A stretch of 26,718 nucleotides of DNA from Collinsella sp. (GTDB lineage Bacteria > Actinomycetota > Coriobacteriia > Coriobacteriales > Coriobacteriaceae), in the NCBI GenBank assembly GCA_022745215.1, contig JAIIWC010000020.1:1-26718 (forward strand), written 5' to 3'. This document shows, in pieces, positions 1-7,509 of the stretch. The notes below the pieces were generated by a model. It ran no database searches and was not told where the DNA came from. It was given only the letters and a program-made list of their open reading frames with translations. Each line of letters opens with the position of its first letter. Position 1 is the stretch's first letter. The translations under genes and the position numbers were made by a program.

Positions 1-31
1 GCCCCCGGGGCCCGGATGGGGCCTCGGGGGC
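1..31. repeat. GC-rich hairpin at window edge
   Basis: Positions 1-13 and 19-31 are complementary with a single mismatch around a 5-base loop. On the minus strand this lies about 180 bases downstream of the lipoprotein gene and could be a terminator, but any T-tract would fall outside the window. No gene is visible in 1-207. Confidence 0.5.
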
Positions 32-107
32 GTTCGGCTAGCTGCGGGAACGGTCTATCCGCTCAACGTGTTCGGCTGAGATCGGAAATCAACCTCCGAA
101 ACAAGCA

Positions 108-136
108 GGGCGAACGCCGGTCTTTAGCGTTCGCCC
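108..136 (-). terminator. Candidate terminator of lipoprotein gene
   Basis: A perfect 10-bp stem (108-117 with 127-136) encloses a 9-base loop. It lies about 70 bases beyond the stop codon of the minus-strand lipoprotein gene. The T-tract on the minus strand is weak and interrupted, so termination is plausible but not certain. Confidence 0.5.
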
Positions 137-207
137 CAAGGACTCAGATATTGAATAACGCGGCTGTGGCGCGCGTGCGGGCCCTAGACGCGTTACCGCG
201 CATGGCG

Positions 208-1188
208 CTACTCGTCCAGAGCGGAAAGGTCGATACCCAGGGCCTCGGCCATCTCGTCGTTCTTGACGACGACCAGGTCCTTGCTCGAGAGGTGCACGAT
301 AGCCATATCCTCGGGCTTGGCTTCGCCCTTCAGGATCTTAACGGCCATCTCGCCCGCAGCGTAGCCCAGGTCCTTATAGTTGATGGAGAGGGTGAACAGG
401 CCGCCGGCCATGCACATGCCCTCCTCGCCGGTCACGAAGGGGAGCTTGTTCTCCTTGCAGATCTGGCCGACCTGCGAAGCGCCCGCGGCGATGGTGTTGT
501 CGGTGGGGGAGTAGAGCGCGTCGACCTTGCCCACGGCGGACTCGACGACGGACTGGATCTCGTTGGAGCTCGAGACGGTGAAATCGGTGTACTCCAGGCC
601 CAGCTTGTCGAGCTCCTTCTTGGCGGCCTTGATCTGAACGTCGGAGTTGGACTCGGCGGTGCAGTAGAGCAGGCCGACCTTTTTAACGTCGGGCAGGACC
701 TTCTGCATCATCTCGAGCTGCTCGGCGACCGGGGTGAGGTCGGAAGCGCCGGTGACGTTGGTGCCGGGCTTGTCGTTGTCCTGGACCAGGCCGGAGGCGG
801 CGTAGTCGGTGATGGCACAGCCCACGATGGGGATATCGGCCGTGGCGCCGGCGGCAGCCTGCGCGGCGGGCGTGGCGATGGCATAAATCAGGTTGACGTT
901 GTCGCCCACAAACTTGTCGGCAATGGACTTACACGTGGACTGGTCGTTCTGGGCGTTCTTCTGGTCGATCTTGACCTTAAGGCCGCTCTCCTTGATGGCC
1001 TTGACAAAGCCGTCGTTGGCGGCATCGAGTGCGGAGTGCTCGGTGAGTTGCAGAACGCCGATGGTGTAGTCGGAACCGGCGGCAGCAGAGCCGGAACCAG
1101 AGTTGCCACCGCATCCGGCAAGCGGGGCGAGCGCGAGCAGGCCGGCGGAGACCAGAAGGCTCCTGCGGCTGATGGTGATGTCCTTCAT
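208..1188 (-). CDS. ABC transporter substrate-binding lipoprotein (TrpX/PF04392-like)
   Basis: This 326-residue protein is predicted to be an extracellular solute-binding lipoprotein feeding an ABC importer. The N-terminus has an RR pair, a hydrophobic stretch and the lipobox LAGC, so Cys26 should be lipidated. The mature part starts with a YTIGVLQLTEHSALDAA-type strand and runs through two Rossmann-like lobes typical of the PF04392 family, which includes TrpX; the ligand is often an aromatic or other amino acid, but that cannot be read here. I chose the ATG at 1186-1188 because a GGGGG Shine-Dalgarno lies just upstream and the signal peptide begins there; the frame is open 72 codons further but without a signal. 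Family members normally precede permease and ATPase genes. None is seen before the window edge 207 bases downstream, and terminator-like hairpins follow, so the gene may stand alone. Confidence 0.9.
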   Translation of the reverse strand: MKDITISRRSLLVSAGLLALAPLAGCGGNSGSGSAAAGSDYTIGVLQLTEHSALDAANDGFVKAIKESGLKVKIDQKNAQNDQSTCKSIADKFVGDNVNLIYAIATPAAQAAAGATADIPIVGCAITDYAASGLVQDNDKPGTNVTGASDLTPVAEQLEMMQKVLPDVKKVGLLYCTAESNSDVQIKAAKKELDKLGLEYTDFTVSSSNEIQSVVESAVGKVDALYSPTDNTIAAGASQVGQICKENKLPFVTGEEGMCMAGGLFTLSINYKDLGYAAGEMAVKILKGEAKPEDMAIVHLSSKDLVVVKNDEMAEALGIDLSALDE

Positions 1189-1220
1189 ATCATTACCCCC
1201 AGTATAAAAATGGCTGGAAA

Positions 1221-1246
1221 CACTGCACTGGGACAAAGTGCAAGTG
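1221..1246 (-). promoter_or_regulatory. Inverted repeat at start of lipoprotein mRNA
   Basis: TGCACT (1224-1229) and AGTGCA (1237-1242) form a dyad, extended by three more pairs across one bulged base (1221-1223 with 1244-1246). It sits immediately downstream of the predicted promoter, so it would be the first transcribed hairpin or an operator. Confidence 0.4.
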
Positions 1247-1251
1247 GAACT

Positions 1252-1279
1252 ATAGTAGCGCTGATGTCCATTTTTACAA
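1252..1279 (-). promoter_or_regulatory. Predicted sigma-A promoter of lipoprotein gene
   Basis: Read on the minus strand, TTGTAA (1274-1279) and TACTAT (1252-1257) are separated by 16 bases. Transcription would start near 1245, giving a leader of about 57 nt. This separates the lipoprotein gene from the regulator gene upstream. Confidence 0.55.
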
Positions 1280-1348
1280 CAGCTCGGCGGGTTTTTTAAT
1301 ACAGAACCGGATGGGCGGTACGGGTAGTCGAATGGACGGCGGAGGGTC

Positions 1349-2134
1349 TTATGCGGCGGAGGCGGCGTCGTCCTCGTCCAAGGCGGCGAAGAGCTTCTTG
1401 CCATCGAGGAGACGTGTGGTGACGTTTCTCATGCGGCCGATCTCAACGGTGCGCAGCGTGTCGTCGGCGCCTCGGGCGTCATAGACCGTTCCCAGCAAAT
1501 ACGAGATGCCGTCTCGTTGCTTGATGGCAAAGGGCCGGAGTGTCATCCGTGCCACTTCGACCTCTCCGCGTGCCGTGACACTCGAAATATCAAAACTCAC
1601 CGTGGTTCCGTGGTCGATGGCCTGCTCGATGAGCTCGCAGGCATCGATGCGCTTGACAGGCGTGTGCGTGGTCTTGGTGGATTTGCCGCCCACGCTTGGA
1701 GCGGGCTCGGGTGCATCGAGGTAGCCGCGAACGTCGGCGCTCGCCATGGCGACCAAGTGCTGCGCCATGCTCTTTCGAATGGCGATGGGCGTGGAGCGGT
1801 TGCGCATGACCATACCGTGGAGCCGGATGATCTCTTCGTCGGTGAGCGGACGGGTCAAGAGCCGATAACCCACGCCGCGCTTGTACTCAATTTCGTATCC
1901 GGCATGGCGAAGCGCGGAGATGGCGGTGTAGATGCTGCGCCGCGCTGCCGAGATGGGCATGCGGGCGGGGTCGTCGGGATGGGCGAGGCGCCGGATCAAC
2001 TCATCGGAAAGCATGGCCTTGTCCTCGCCGGTGTTTTCGCTTAATAGTTGCAGGATGCGAACGGCGCGATAGGCTGCCATCGAGGCGGCGCCCCTCGTCG
2101 TGGTCTCGTAAGTTTCAACAGCGGTTTCGGTCAT
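1349..2134 (-). CDS. HTH-WYL transcriptional regulator
   Basis: This 261-residue protein has an N-terminal winged helix-turn-helix (about residues 15-95, including the SAARRSIYTAISALRHAGYEIEY region). A C-terminal WYL-type domain (about 150-250) carries LRPFAIKQRDGISYLLGTVYD, where the usual W-Y-L is degenerate (SYL). WYL proteins sense nucleic-acid or small-molecule ligands and act as DNA-binding regulators; the target here is unknown. The ATG at 2132-2134 is preferred over the in-frame GTG nine bases upstream, because the AAAGGA site is about 10 bases before the ATG but almost abuts the GTG. It lies upstream of the lipoprotein gene on the same strand, but a separate promoter lies between them. 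Copies of TTTCAACAG near its start suggest possible autoregulation. Confidence 0.85.
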   Translation of the reverse strand: MTETAVETYETTTRGAASMAAYRAVRILQLLSENTGEDKAMLSDELIRRLAHPDDPARMPISAARRSIYTAISALRHAGYEIEYKRGVGYRLLTRPLTDEEIIRLHGMVMRNRSTPIAIRKSMAQHLVAMASADVRGYLDAPEPAPSVGGKSTKTTHTPVKRIDACELIEQAIDHGTTVSFDISSVTARGEVEVARMTLRPFAIKQRDGISYLLGTVYDARGADDTLRTVEIGRMRNVTTRLLDGKKLFAALDEDDAASAA

Positions 2135-2252
2135 GGCGCCCACGTCCTTTCCGTTTTGGGTGGCGACGGTATGGAGCCTAGGACGCGGGGCTTTCCCAGG
2201 GGTGCAGGACGCTCTGGGCGGTCGGTAGCCGTCGGCAAGCGGCGGGTCGAGT

Positions 2253-2313
2253 TTTCAACAGCCCTGCTCAACTGACCAAATACTTGCCAAAAGCTTGACG
2301 GATACTGTTGAAA
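2253..2313. promoter_or_regulatory. Inverted TTTCAACAG pair upstream of WYL regulator
   Basis: TTTTCAACAG (2252-2261) and its reverse complement (2305-2314) lie 43 bases apart in the gap upstream of the regulator. A third copy of TTTCAACAG is at 2113-2121, just inside the coding region. Three copies within about 200 bases suggest operator sites, but the right-hand one overlaps the asnS terminator T-tract. Confidence 0.35.
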
Positions 2314-2343
2314 AAAGCGCCCCTCGGCTTGCCGAGAGGCGCT
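2311..2343 (-). terminator. Rho-independent terminator of asnS
   Basis: On the minus strand a 12-bp stem (2316-2327 with 2332-2343, one mismatch) with a 4-base loop is followed by six T. It lies about 40 bases after the asnS stop. Confidence 0.9.
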
Positions 2344-2383
2344 GGCGTGATGCGCTGGAACGCGTTTGGTGACGCTGTGACGA

Positions 2384-3787
2384 TTAGAAGTCGGCGTTGC
2401 CCACGGTGCGCGGGTGCGGCAGGACGTCGCGGATGTTGCCCACGCCGGTCAGATACATGACCAAGCGCTCGAAGCCCAGACCGTAGCCGGCGTGCTTGCA
2501 GGAACCGTAGCGGCGCAGGTCAAGGTAGTACTTGTACTGCTCGGGATTCATGCCCAGGTCCTTGATGCGGGCTTCGAGCAGATCCAGGCGCTCCTCGCGC
2601 TGGGAGCCGCCGATAATCTCGCCGATACCGGGAACCAGACAGTCGGCGGCGGCGACGGTCTTGCCGTCCTCGTTCATGCGCATGTAGAACGCCTTGATCT
2701 CGGCCGGGTAGTCGGTTACGAAGGTCGGGCGCTTAAAGTGCTCCTCGGTCAGGAAGCGCTCGTGCTCGGTCTGCAGGTCGATGCCCCAGCTGACGGGGTA
2801 ATCAAACTGGTGACCGGCGGCGACGGCCTGCTCCAGGATCTCGACGGCCTCGGTGTAGGTGACGCGGGCAAAGTCGGAGTTGGCGACATGGTCCAGGCGC
2901 TCGAGCAGACCCTTGTCCACAAACTTGTTGAGCATATTGAGCTCGTCGGGGCAGGTTGCCATGACGTCCTTAAGGACGTACTTGAGCATGGCCTCGGCGT
3001 TATCCATGTAGTCGTTAAGGTCGGCAAAGGCCATCTCGGGCTCGATCATCCAAAACTCGGCGGCGTGGCGCGTGGTGTTGGAGTTTTCGGCGCGGAAGGT
3101 GGGGCCAAAGGTGTACACGTCGCCAAAGGCCATGGCAAAGTTCTCGGCATTGAGCTGGCCGGACACGGTAAGGCTCGCGTGCTTGCCAAAGAAGTCCTGG
3201 CTCCAGTCGACCTCGCCGGACTCGGTGAGGGGCGGATTTTTGGGGTCGAGCGTGGTTACGCGGAACATCTCGCCGGCGCCCTCGCAGTCACTCGTGGTGA
3301 TGATGGGGGTGTTGACGTAGACAAAGCCCTGCTCCTGGAAGAAGCGGTGGATGGCGGCAGCCGCGACAGAACGGATGCGGAACACGGCGCGGAACAGGTT
3401 GGTGCGCGGGCGCAGGTGCTGCTGGGTGCGCAGGAACTCGACGGTTGCGCGCTTCTTTTGCAGCGGGTAGTCCGGGGCGCTGACGCCCTCGACCACGATT
3501 TCGGTCGCGGTGAGTTCGAAGGGCTGGGGAGCATCGGGGGTCAGTTTGACGGTGCCGGTGCAGATGAGGGCAGCCGAGACGTTTTGGTGGGCTATCTCGT
3601 CGTAGTTGTCGAGCGCCTCGCGGTTCATGACGACCTGCAGGTCGCGGAAGCAGCTGCCGTCGTTGAGCGTAACGAAGCCAAAGTTTTTCATGTCGCGGAC
3701 GGACTTGACCCAGCCGGCAACGGTGACGGTCTGGCCACCGAGCGACTCGGCATCGGCATAGAGCTGCGCGATTTTGGTGCGGTTCAC
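2384..3787 (-). CDS. asnS: Asparaginyl-tRNA synthetase
   Basis: AsnS charges tRNA-Asn with asparagine using ATP in the cytoplasm. The 467-residue product matches the usual bacterial length of about 466. It opens with an OB-fold anticodon-binding domain (about residues 15-100, with TVAGWVKSVRDMKNFGFVTLND). The class II catalytic core follows, with motif 2 in FRAENSNTTRHAAEFWMIEPE and motif 3 in GLGFERLVMYLTGVGNIRDV, ending in PHPRTVGNADF. The frame is open upstream to 3853, but I chose the GTG at 3785-3787: a GGGAGGA site is directly in front, and the protein then starts NRTKIAQLYADAE, as expected for the family. The spacing of about 4 bases is short. The gene appears monocistronic, with a terminator behind it and the EIIA terminator upstream. 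Confidence 0.95.
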   Translation of the reverse strand: MNRTKIAQLYADAESLGGQTVTVAGWVKSVRDMKNFGFVTLNDGSCFRDLQVVMNREALDNYDEIAHQNVSAALICTGTVKLTPDAPQPFELTATEIVVEGVSAPDYPLQKKRATVEFLRTQQHLRPRTNLFRAVFRIRSVAAAAIHRFFQEQGFVYVNTPIITTSDCEGAGEMFRVTTLDPKNPPLTESGEVDWSQDFFGKHASLTVSGQLNAENFAMAFGDVYTFGPTFRAENSNTTRHAAEFWMIEPEMAFADLNDYMDNAEAMLKYVLKDVMATCPDELNMLNKFVDKGLLERLDHVANSDFARVTYTEAVEILEQAVAAGHQFDYPVSWGIDLQTEHERFLTEEHFKRPTFVTDYPAEIKAFYMRMNEDGKTVAAADCLVPGIGEIIGGSQREERLDLLEARIKDLGMNPEQYKYYLDLRRYGSCKHAGYGLGFERLVMYLTGVGNIRDVLPHPRTVGNADF

Positions 3788-3864
3788 GTATCCTCCCATG
3801 ATGGTTGAATGACAGTTATCCATACGGTTCGATATTCTAGCAGCTCGTCTCATTTGAGCTATAC

Positions 3865-3893
3865 AGATAAGGCATTGGCGGGACGGTTTTCAA
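3865..3893 (-). promoter_or_regulatory. Candidate asnS promoter
   Basis: On the minus strand TTGAAA (3888-3893) and TTATCT (3865-3870) are 17 bases apart, about 80 bases before the asnS start. A second possible -10 box, TAGAAT, lies at 3834-3839 without a good -35. Confidence 0.4.
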
Positions 3894-3895
3894 AC

Positions 3896-3928
3896 GAAAA
3901 GCGCCCACGCCAGATGGGCGTGGGCGCT
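3896..3928 (-). terminator. Terminator of EIIA gene
   Basis: A perfect 12-bp stem (3900-3911 with 3917-3928) with a 5-base loop is followed on the minus strand by TTTTCGTTTG. It lies about 40 bases past the EIIA stop. Confidence 0.85.
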
Positions 3929-3967
3929 TGGGTACCTTGTTTGTTGGCTGCGCGGCGCAGGGCTCGG

Positions 3968-4531
3968 CTACTTGGTCTTAGCCACCAGCAGCGGGTCGCC
4001 GAGCTTGACGAGCGGGTTGCCGCCGATAAGCGTGCCAGACTCGCCCACGTGGTCGATGCTCTTGAGGCGATCGAGCTCGGAGATGATGACGGTCACGATG
4101 TCCTCGTGACCAGCGGCCTTGATGGCGTCGCGGTCGAAGCTGATGAGCGGCTGACCGGCCTTGACCGTGTCGCCCATCTCGACAAAGCGAGCAAAGCCCT
4201 TGCCGTTCATTTGCACAGTGCCCAGGCCAACGTGGATAAATACGCGTAGGCCGTCCTCGGTAATCATGCCGATGGAGTGGTTGGTAACGGTGGTGGCGCC
4301 GATGCGGCCGTTGGCGGGGGCATAAATGGTGTCGGTAATGGGCTCGATGCCGTAGCCCTGGCCGAGCATGCCCGAGGCGATGGTCTCGTCGGGAACCTCA
4401 TCCAAGTTGACGAGTACGCCGTTGACAGGAGCGTAGATAACGCCTTCGCGGGTGGCGAAGCTTGCTGCGGGCGGAACGGACGCCTCGCCCGTCGAGGTGA
4501 ACGTGGACTTGAGCGAATCGAGCAGACCCAT
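3968..4531 (-). CDS. PTS glucose-family EIIA component
   Basis: This 187-residue soluble protein belongs to the glucose family of PTS EIIA proteins (Crr-like). It accepts phosphate from HPr on a histidine and passes it to an EIIB cysteine. The phosphorylated histidine is His100 in LRVFIHVGLGT and the supporting histidine is His85 in TNHSIGMI; their spacing of 15 matches His75/His90 of E. coli EIIA-Glc. I chose ATG 4529-4531, which has a GGAGG site 5 bases upstream; an in-frame TTG lies four codons earlier. The gene stands alone between its terminator and a divergent hydrolase. The EIICB permease at 12420-14084 has no EIIA domain, so this protein is a natural candidate partner (inference). It could also serve glucose or GlcNAc permeases elsewhere. 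Confidence 0.93.
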   Translation of the reverse strand: MGLLDSLKSTFTSTGEASVPPAASFATREGVIYAPVNGVLVNLDEVPDETIASGMLGQGYGIEPITDTIYAPANGRIGATTVTNHSIGMITEDGLRVFIHVGLGTVQMNGKGFARFVEMGDTVKAGQPLISFDRDAIKAAGHEDIVTVIISELDRLKSIDHVGESGTLIGGNPLVKLGDPLLVAKTK

Positions 4532-4553
4532 AGATGCCTCCAACGTATCAAGT

Positions 4554-4566
4554 GCGCATATTGCGC
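4554..4566. promoter_or_regulatory. GCGCA-N3-TGCGC dyad upstream of EIIA
   Basis: A short dyad lies just before the EIIA Shine-Dalgarno. Related dyads with a 5-base spacer occur before the hydrolase (4748-4762) and before the EIICB gene (12296-12310). A common regulator is possible, but such GC-rich dyads also arise by chance. Confidence 0.25.
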
Positions 4567-4747
4567 GCGTGTAGTTTGCCGGAATATTTCGTACGTGTTT
4601 CCCGGCTTGGTCAGCGCCCTTATTCTACGCTGCCCAACGATGCTCCTGAGCTGGGATTATGTGATATATCAGTTGAAGGGAAACTTATTGCCGGAGTGTT
4701 TCTGCGCCCTGGGTTCAACTGGGGTACGCTTGAGGGCGATAAACAGT

Positions 4748-4762
4748 GCGCACGTTTTGCGC
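4748..4762. promoter_or_regulatory. GCGCA-N5-TGCGC dyad before hydrolase
   Basis: GCGCA (4748-4752) and TGCGC (4758-4762) flank CGTTT just before the hydrolase ribosome-binding site. A weak promoter, TTCAAC (4714-4719) with GATAAA (4738-4743), lies immediately upstream, so the dyad would sit near the transcription start. Confidence 0.25.
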
Positions 4763-4775
4763 GAAGGGAGCACCA

Positions 4776-5678
4776 ATGATTGTCGAGAACCATGCGCTGT
4801 GGGGCGAGGAACCGACCGAGGAATATCCGGCGACGTTTACCTATTTGGGGGCCGAGCCGCTGCCCGATAAGCCTAATGGCCGTCGCCCGGCAGTGATTAT
4901 CTGCGGCGGAGGCGCGTTTACGCACATCGCCCCGCATGAGCAAGACCCGGTGGCGTTTGCGTTTTTGGACCACGGATACCAGGCCTTTGTGCTCAATTAT
5001 GTGACGAGCGCCACGGGCGACGTGAGCTTTCCGCACCCACAGGCCGATCTTGCCAAGATGGTTGCTACGGTGCGCGCGAATGCCGACGAGTGGCATGTTG
5101 ACCCCAAGCGCGTGTGCGTCGTGGGCTTTTCGGCGGGCGGCATGATCTGTGCCTCGCTGGCAACGCAGTGGAAGAGCGGTCCCTTTGCGGCGCTTGCCGG
5201 GGCACGTCCGGACGATATCCGTCCCGATGCCGTGGTGCTGGGCTATCCGTTGCTCGATCTTGCCTATGTGCGCGATTTGCAGACGCGCGATCCGCGCATT
5301 GACCTGCGCGTGCCCAAGACCGGCGGCAAGACGGGCCGCGATTTGCTCAACGATTACCTGTCGATGGTGACGGGCGGAGAGGCGACTGACGAACACTTGG
5401 CAGATATCTGTCCCACCACGCATGTTTCGCGCCAGATGCCGCCGACCTTTGTTTGGGGCGTTTCCGATGACAAGACGGCGCCGATCGCGCAGGTCTACCC
5501 GTTTGCGCAGCGCATGGCCGAGGAAGGCGTCGCATGCGAGATGCATGTCTTTGACCAGGGCGGCCACGGCCTTTCACTCGGCAACGCCAACACCGCCGTC
5601 GACAACGAGGGCAAGCAGGTGGCAGTCCGCCCCTGGATCCGCCTAGCCTTCCGCTTCCTGGAGCGCCACGGTTTTTAG
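4776..5678 (+). CDS. Alpha/beta hydrolase, BD-FAE/esterase-like
   Basis: This 300-residue protein has the alpha/beta-hydrolase fold of esterases and acetyl-xylan or ferulic-type esterases (BD-FAE group). Visible features are an oxyanion-hole motif CGGGAF (residues 43-48) and the nucleophile elbow GFSAGG with Ser119. The acid is probably Asp231 or Asp232 in WGVSDDKTAP, and the catalytic histidine is His264 in QGGHGLSL. There is no signal peptide, so it should act in the cytoplasm on an imported ester substrate, which is unknown. The start at 4776 is supported by GAAGGGAG five bases upstream; the frame extends 10 codons further without a better site. It is divergent from EIIA and convergent with the GntR gene, from which it is separated by a long hairpin. 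A triacylglycerol or peptidase function cannot be excluded. Confidence 0.85.
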   Translation: MIVENHALWGEEPTEEYPATFTYLGAEPLPDKPNGRRPAVIICGGGAFTHIAPHEQDPVAFAFLDHGYQAFVLNYVTSATGDVSFPHPQADLAKMVATVRANADEWHVDPKRVCVVGFSAGGMICASLATQWKSGPFAALAGARPDDIRPDAVVLGYPLLDLAYVRDLQTRDPRIDLRVPKTGGKTGRDLLNDYLSMVTGGEATDEHLADICPTTHVSRQMPPTFVWGVSDDKTAPIAQVYPFAQRMAEEGVACEMHVFDQGGHGLSLGNANTAVDNEGKQVAVRPWIRLAFRFLERHGF

Positions 5679-5687
5679 GCCGCTCAG

Positions 5688-5757
5688 CACGAGGGTGGAA
5701 AATCTCCCGTTTTTGGTCTGCTTTTCGACTAAAAGTGGGAGATTATCCACTCTCGTG
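5688..5757 (+). repeat. Long hairpin between hydrolase and GntR genes
   Basis: Two arms of about 31 bases (5688-5718 with 5727-5757) pair around an 8-base loop. CACGAG, GTGGA and ATCTCCC segments pair perfectly with their partners; most other positions are G.U pairs when read on the plus strand, with only a small internal loop at 5700-5701. A further direct copy of the 12-base ATCCACTCTCGT segment follows at 5774-5785. It may terminate the hydrolase mRNA or be one copy of a dispersed repeat. Confidence 0.7.
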
Positions 5758-5792
5758 AGGCGAACGTCCGAAAATCCACTCTCGTTGCTTTG

Positions 5793-6443
5793 CTACCAAA
5801 CGGTGAACTGGGCGTTTTCCGTGTTCCAGTGGACATCGCGAACGTAGTCTCGCGCGCCCGCGGCATCCCGCGCTTCGAACAGCTCAAGAATATGAGCATG
5901 CTCGTTGTTGGCCTTATGAAGCAGCTTACAAGCCGTTTCCTGGTCGACGGTCTCGTAATCACGTTTGATGAAACAGCGTTCGAGTTGGGAAATCATGTCG
6001 CGTAGACGGTCGTTGCCGCAGCGGTTGAAGTATGTAAGATGAAAGTCTCGCTGAATGTCGTCGTATTTACGGATGAGACCGCCTTGGATCGCAAGGTCCA
6101 TAGAGCCGACGAGGAACTTAAGCTGTGTGATGTCATCATCGGTTAGTTGTGGGCAAGCAAGATAGGCCGCCTGCCCGTCGAGCGGCCCCATGATTTCAAA
6201 GACCTCAACAGCGTTTTGCTGATCGAAGCCGCGGACACGGAATCCGCGGCGGGGAAGATTGTCCAGGTAGCCGTCGCTTGCCAGCTGGATGAGCGCTTCG
6301 CGAACCGGCGTGCGCGATACACCCATGGCATCGCAAATTGCCTGCTCGCTTACACGGTCGCCAGCCGAAAGCTCGCCGGCGTCTATGCGGCTCGAAATAT
6401 AGTCGTATACGTGGTCCTTCAGGGGTCTTCTGAGCGTTTCCAT
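5793..6443 (-). CDS. GntR-family regulator, FadR/FCD subgroup
   Basis: This 216-residue regulator has an N-terminal winged helix (about residues 5-72) with the typical EQAICDAMGVSRTPVREALIQL helix-turn-helix followed by GYLDNLPRRGFRV. A C-terminal all-helical FCD ligand domain (about 80-205) carries FHLTYFNRCGN and HAHILELFEARD, with histidines usual for metal or ligand binding. Such proteins usually repress a neighbouring catabolic operon until a carboxylate or amino-acid ligand binds. Here the divergent neighbours are a DDAH-like hydrolase and an amino-acid permease, so those are the likely targets. The start is supported by a TAAGGAT site nine bases upstream. A TATAAT -10 box on the minus strand lies at 6509-6514, without a clear -35. 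Confidence 0.93.
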   Translation of the reverse strand: METLRRPLKDHVYDYISSRIDAGELSAGDRVSEQAICDAMGVSRTPVREALIQLASDGYLDNLPRRGFRVRGFDQQNAVEVFEIMGPLDGQAAYLACPQLTDDDITQLKFLVGSMDLAIQGGLIRKYDDIQRDFHLTYFNRCGNDRLRDMISQLERCFIKRDYETVDQETACKLLHKANNEHAHILELFEARDAAGARDYVRDVHWNTENAQFTVW

Positions 6444-6589
6444 AAACTTATAATCCTTAACTGTATATTTTCAAAAATAAATACGTTTCGCTTGAATAGG
6501 CTAGTTAAATTATAGAACGACCAGCTAAATCGTACTACGTAACCTGAATAAGCAATAATACGTTCACCGATGAATACCTACCGTTCATG

Positions 6590-6607
6590 ATTGTATACAA
6601 TATACAA
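6590..6607. promoter_or_regulatory. ATTGTATACAAT palindrome, candidate GntR operator
   Basis: A perfect 12-bp palindrome occupies 6590-6601. It is overlapped by a second arrangement, TTGTAT (6591-6596) and ATACAA (6602-6607). It lies 98 bases before the DDAH-like gene and about 150 bases from the GntR start, in an AT-rich divergent promoter region. FCD-type GntR regulators commonly bind TTGTATACAA-like sites, so it is the likely operator. Confidence 0.6.
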
Positions 6608-6698
6608 AAAAGCAAAGACACCCTAAGATGAAGCCATCGAAAGGAAGGCGGGCGCAAAGAAAGCCCGCTCTCTGCTAGGAGATCCAAGGAGGATCATC

Positions 6699-7475
6699 AT
6701 GACCAAGTTCAGCCACGTCATCATCCGTCGTCCCGGCAAGTCCCTGAGCAATGGCATCACGAGTGCCCCCGAGCTTGGCCAGCCCATCTACGAGCGTGCG
6801 ATCGAGGAGCACTACGATTACGAGCATGCACTCGAGCAGTGCGGCGTCGACGTGTCCGTGCTGCCCGCGCTCGAGCAGTATCCCGACAGCTGCTTCGTCG
6901 AGGATCCGGCCGTCATTACTCGCTGCGGAGCCATCATTACCAACCCCGGTGCCGATAGCCGCAATGGCGAGAAGGACGAGATCGAGCCGGTCGTCCGTCG
7001 CTTCTTCGACGACGAGCATGTAAAGCACATTGTTTCCCCTGGTACGCTCGATGGCGGCGATGTCATGATGGTCGGCGACCATTTCTATGTCGGCCGCTCC
7101 GCTCGCACCAACGAAGAGGGCATCCGTCAGTTCTGCGAGATTCTCGAGGGCTGGGGTCTCGAGGGCTCCGAGGTTCCGCTGGAGGAGGTCCTGCACCTCA
7201 AGACGGGCGTCAACTACATCGAGGACAACAACATGCTCGTCTCCGGTGAGTTCATCGATAAGCCCGACTTTGCCCAGTACAACAAGATCGTCGTGCCCGA
7301 GGACGAGGCCTATGGCGCCAACTGCATCTGGGTCAACGGTACGGTCATCGTGGCCGAGGGCTATCCGACCGTGCTCAAGGCCGTGCAGGACCTGGGCTAC
7401 AAGACGCTCGTTGTCGACACCTCCGAGTATCGCAAAGTCGACGGCGGCCTCTCCTGCCTGTCACTGCGCTTCTAA
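6699..7475 (+). CDS. Dimethylarginine dimethylaminohydrolase-like guanidine hydrolase
   Basis: This 258-residue enzyme belongs to the amidinotransferase/DDAH fold. DDAH hydrolyses N-omega-methylated arginines to citrulline and a methylamine. The family signature residues are present: PDSCFVEDPAVI (62-73, with the Glu/Asp pair), GTLDGGDV (115-122), GRSARTNEEG (132-141), the catalytic His166 in HLKTG and the nucleophile Cys253 in GGLSCLSLRF near the C-terminus. It is much shorter than arginine deiminase (about 400 residues), and the position of Cys253 fits DDAH. A perfect AAGGAGG lies 6 bases before the ATG. It is followed 108 bases later by an APC permease and is divergent from the GntR regulator. 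Arginine itself or another guanidino compound could be the true substrate; the motifs do not settle this. Confidence 0.88.
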   Translation: MTKFSHVIIRRPGKSLSNGITSAPELGQPIYERAIEEHYDYEHALEQCGVDVSVLPALEQYPDSCFVEDPAVITRCGAIITNPGADSRNGEKDEIEPVVRRFFDDEHVKHIVSPGTLDGGDVMMVGDHFYVGRSARTNEEGIRQFCEILEGWGLEGSEVPLEEVLHLKTGVNYIEDNNMLVSGEFIDKPDFAQYNKIVVPEDEAYGANCIWVNGTVIVAEGYPTVLKAVQDLGYKTLVVDTSEYRKVDGGLSCLSLRF

Positions 7476-7509
7476 TGTGGTCGTTGTAATAGCTTTATGA
7501 CCGCTTGAT

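Noticed and set aside
16..1299. 427-codon open frame on the plus strand
   Set aside because: It is antisense to the lipoprotein gene; its Gly/Val/Leu-rich, low-complexity translation is what GC-rich third positions produce, and the minus-strand product has clear family motifs.
2414..3808. 464-codon open frame on the plus strand
   Set aside because: Antisense shadow of asnS, with no ribosome-binding site or recognisable domain.
4620..5567. 315-codon open frame on the minus strand
   Set aside because: Antisense to the alpha/beta hydrolase, whose catalytic motifs are intact.
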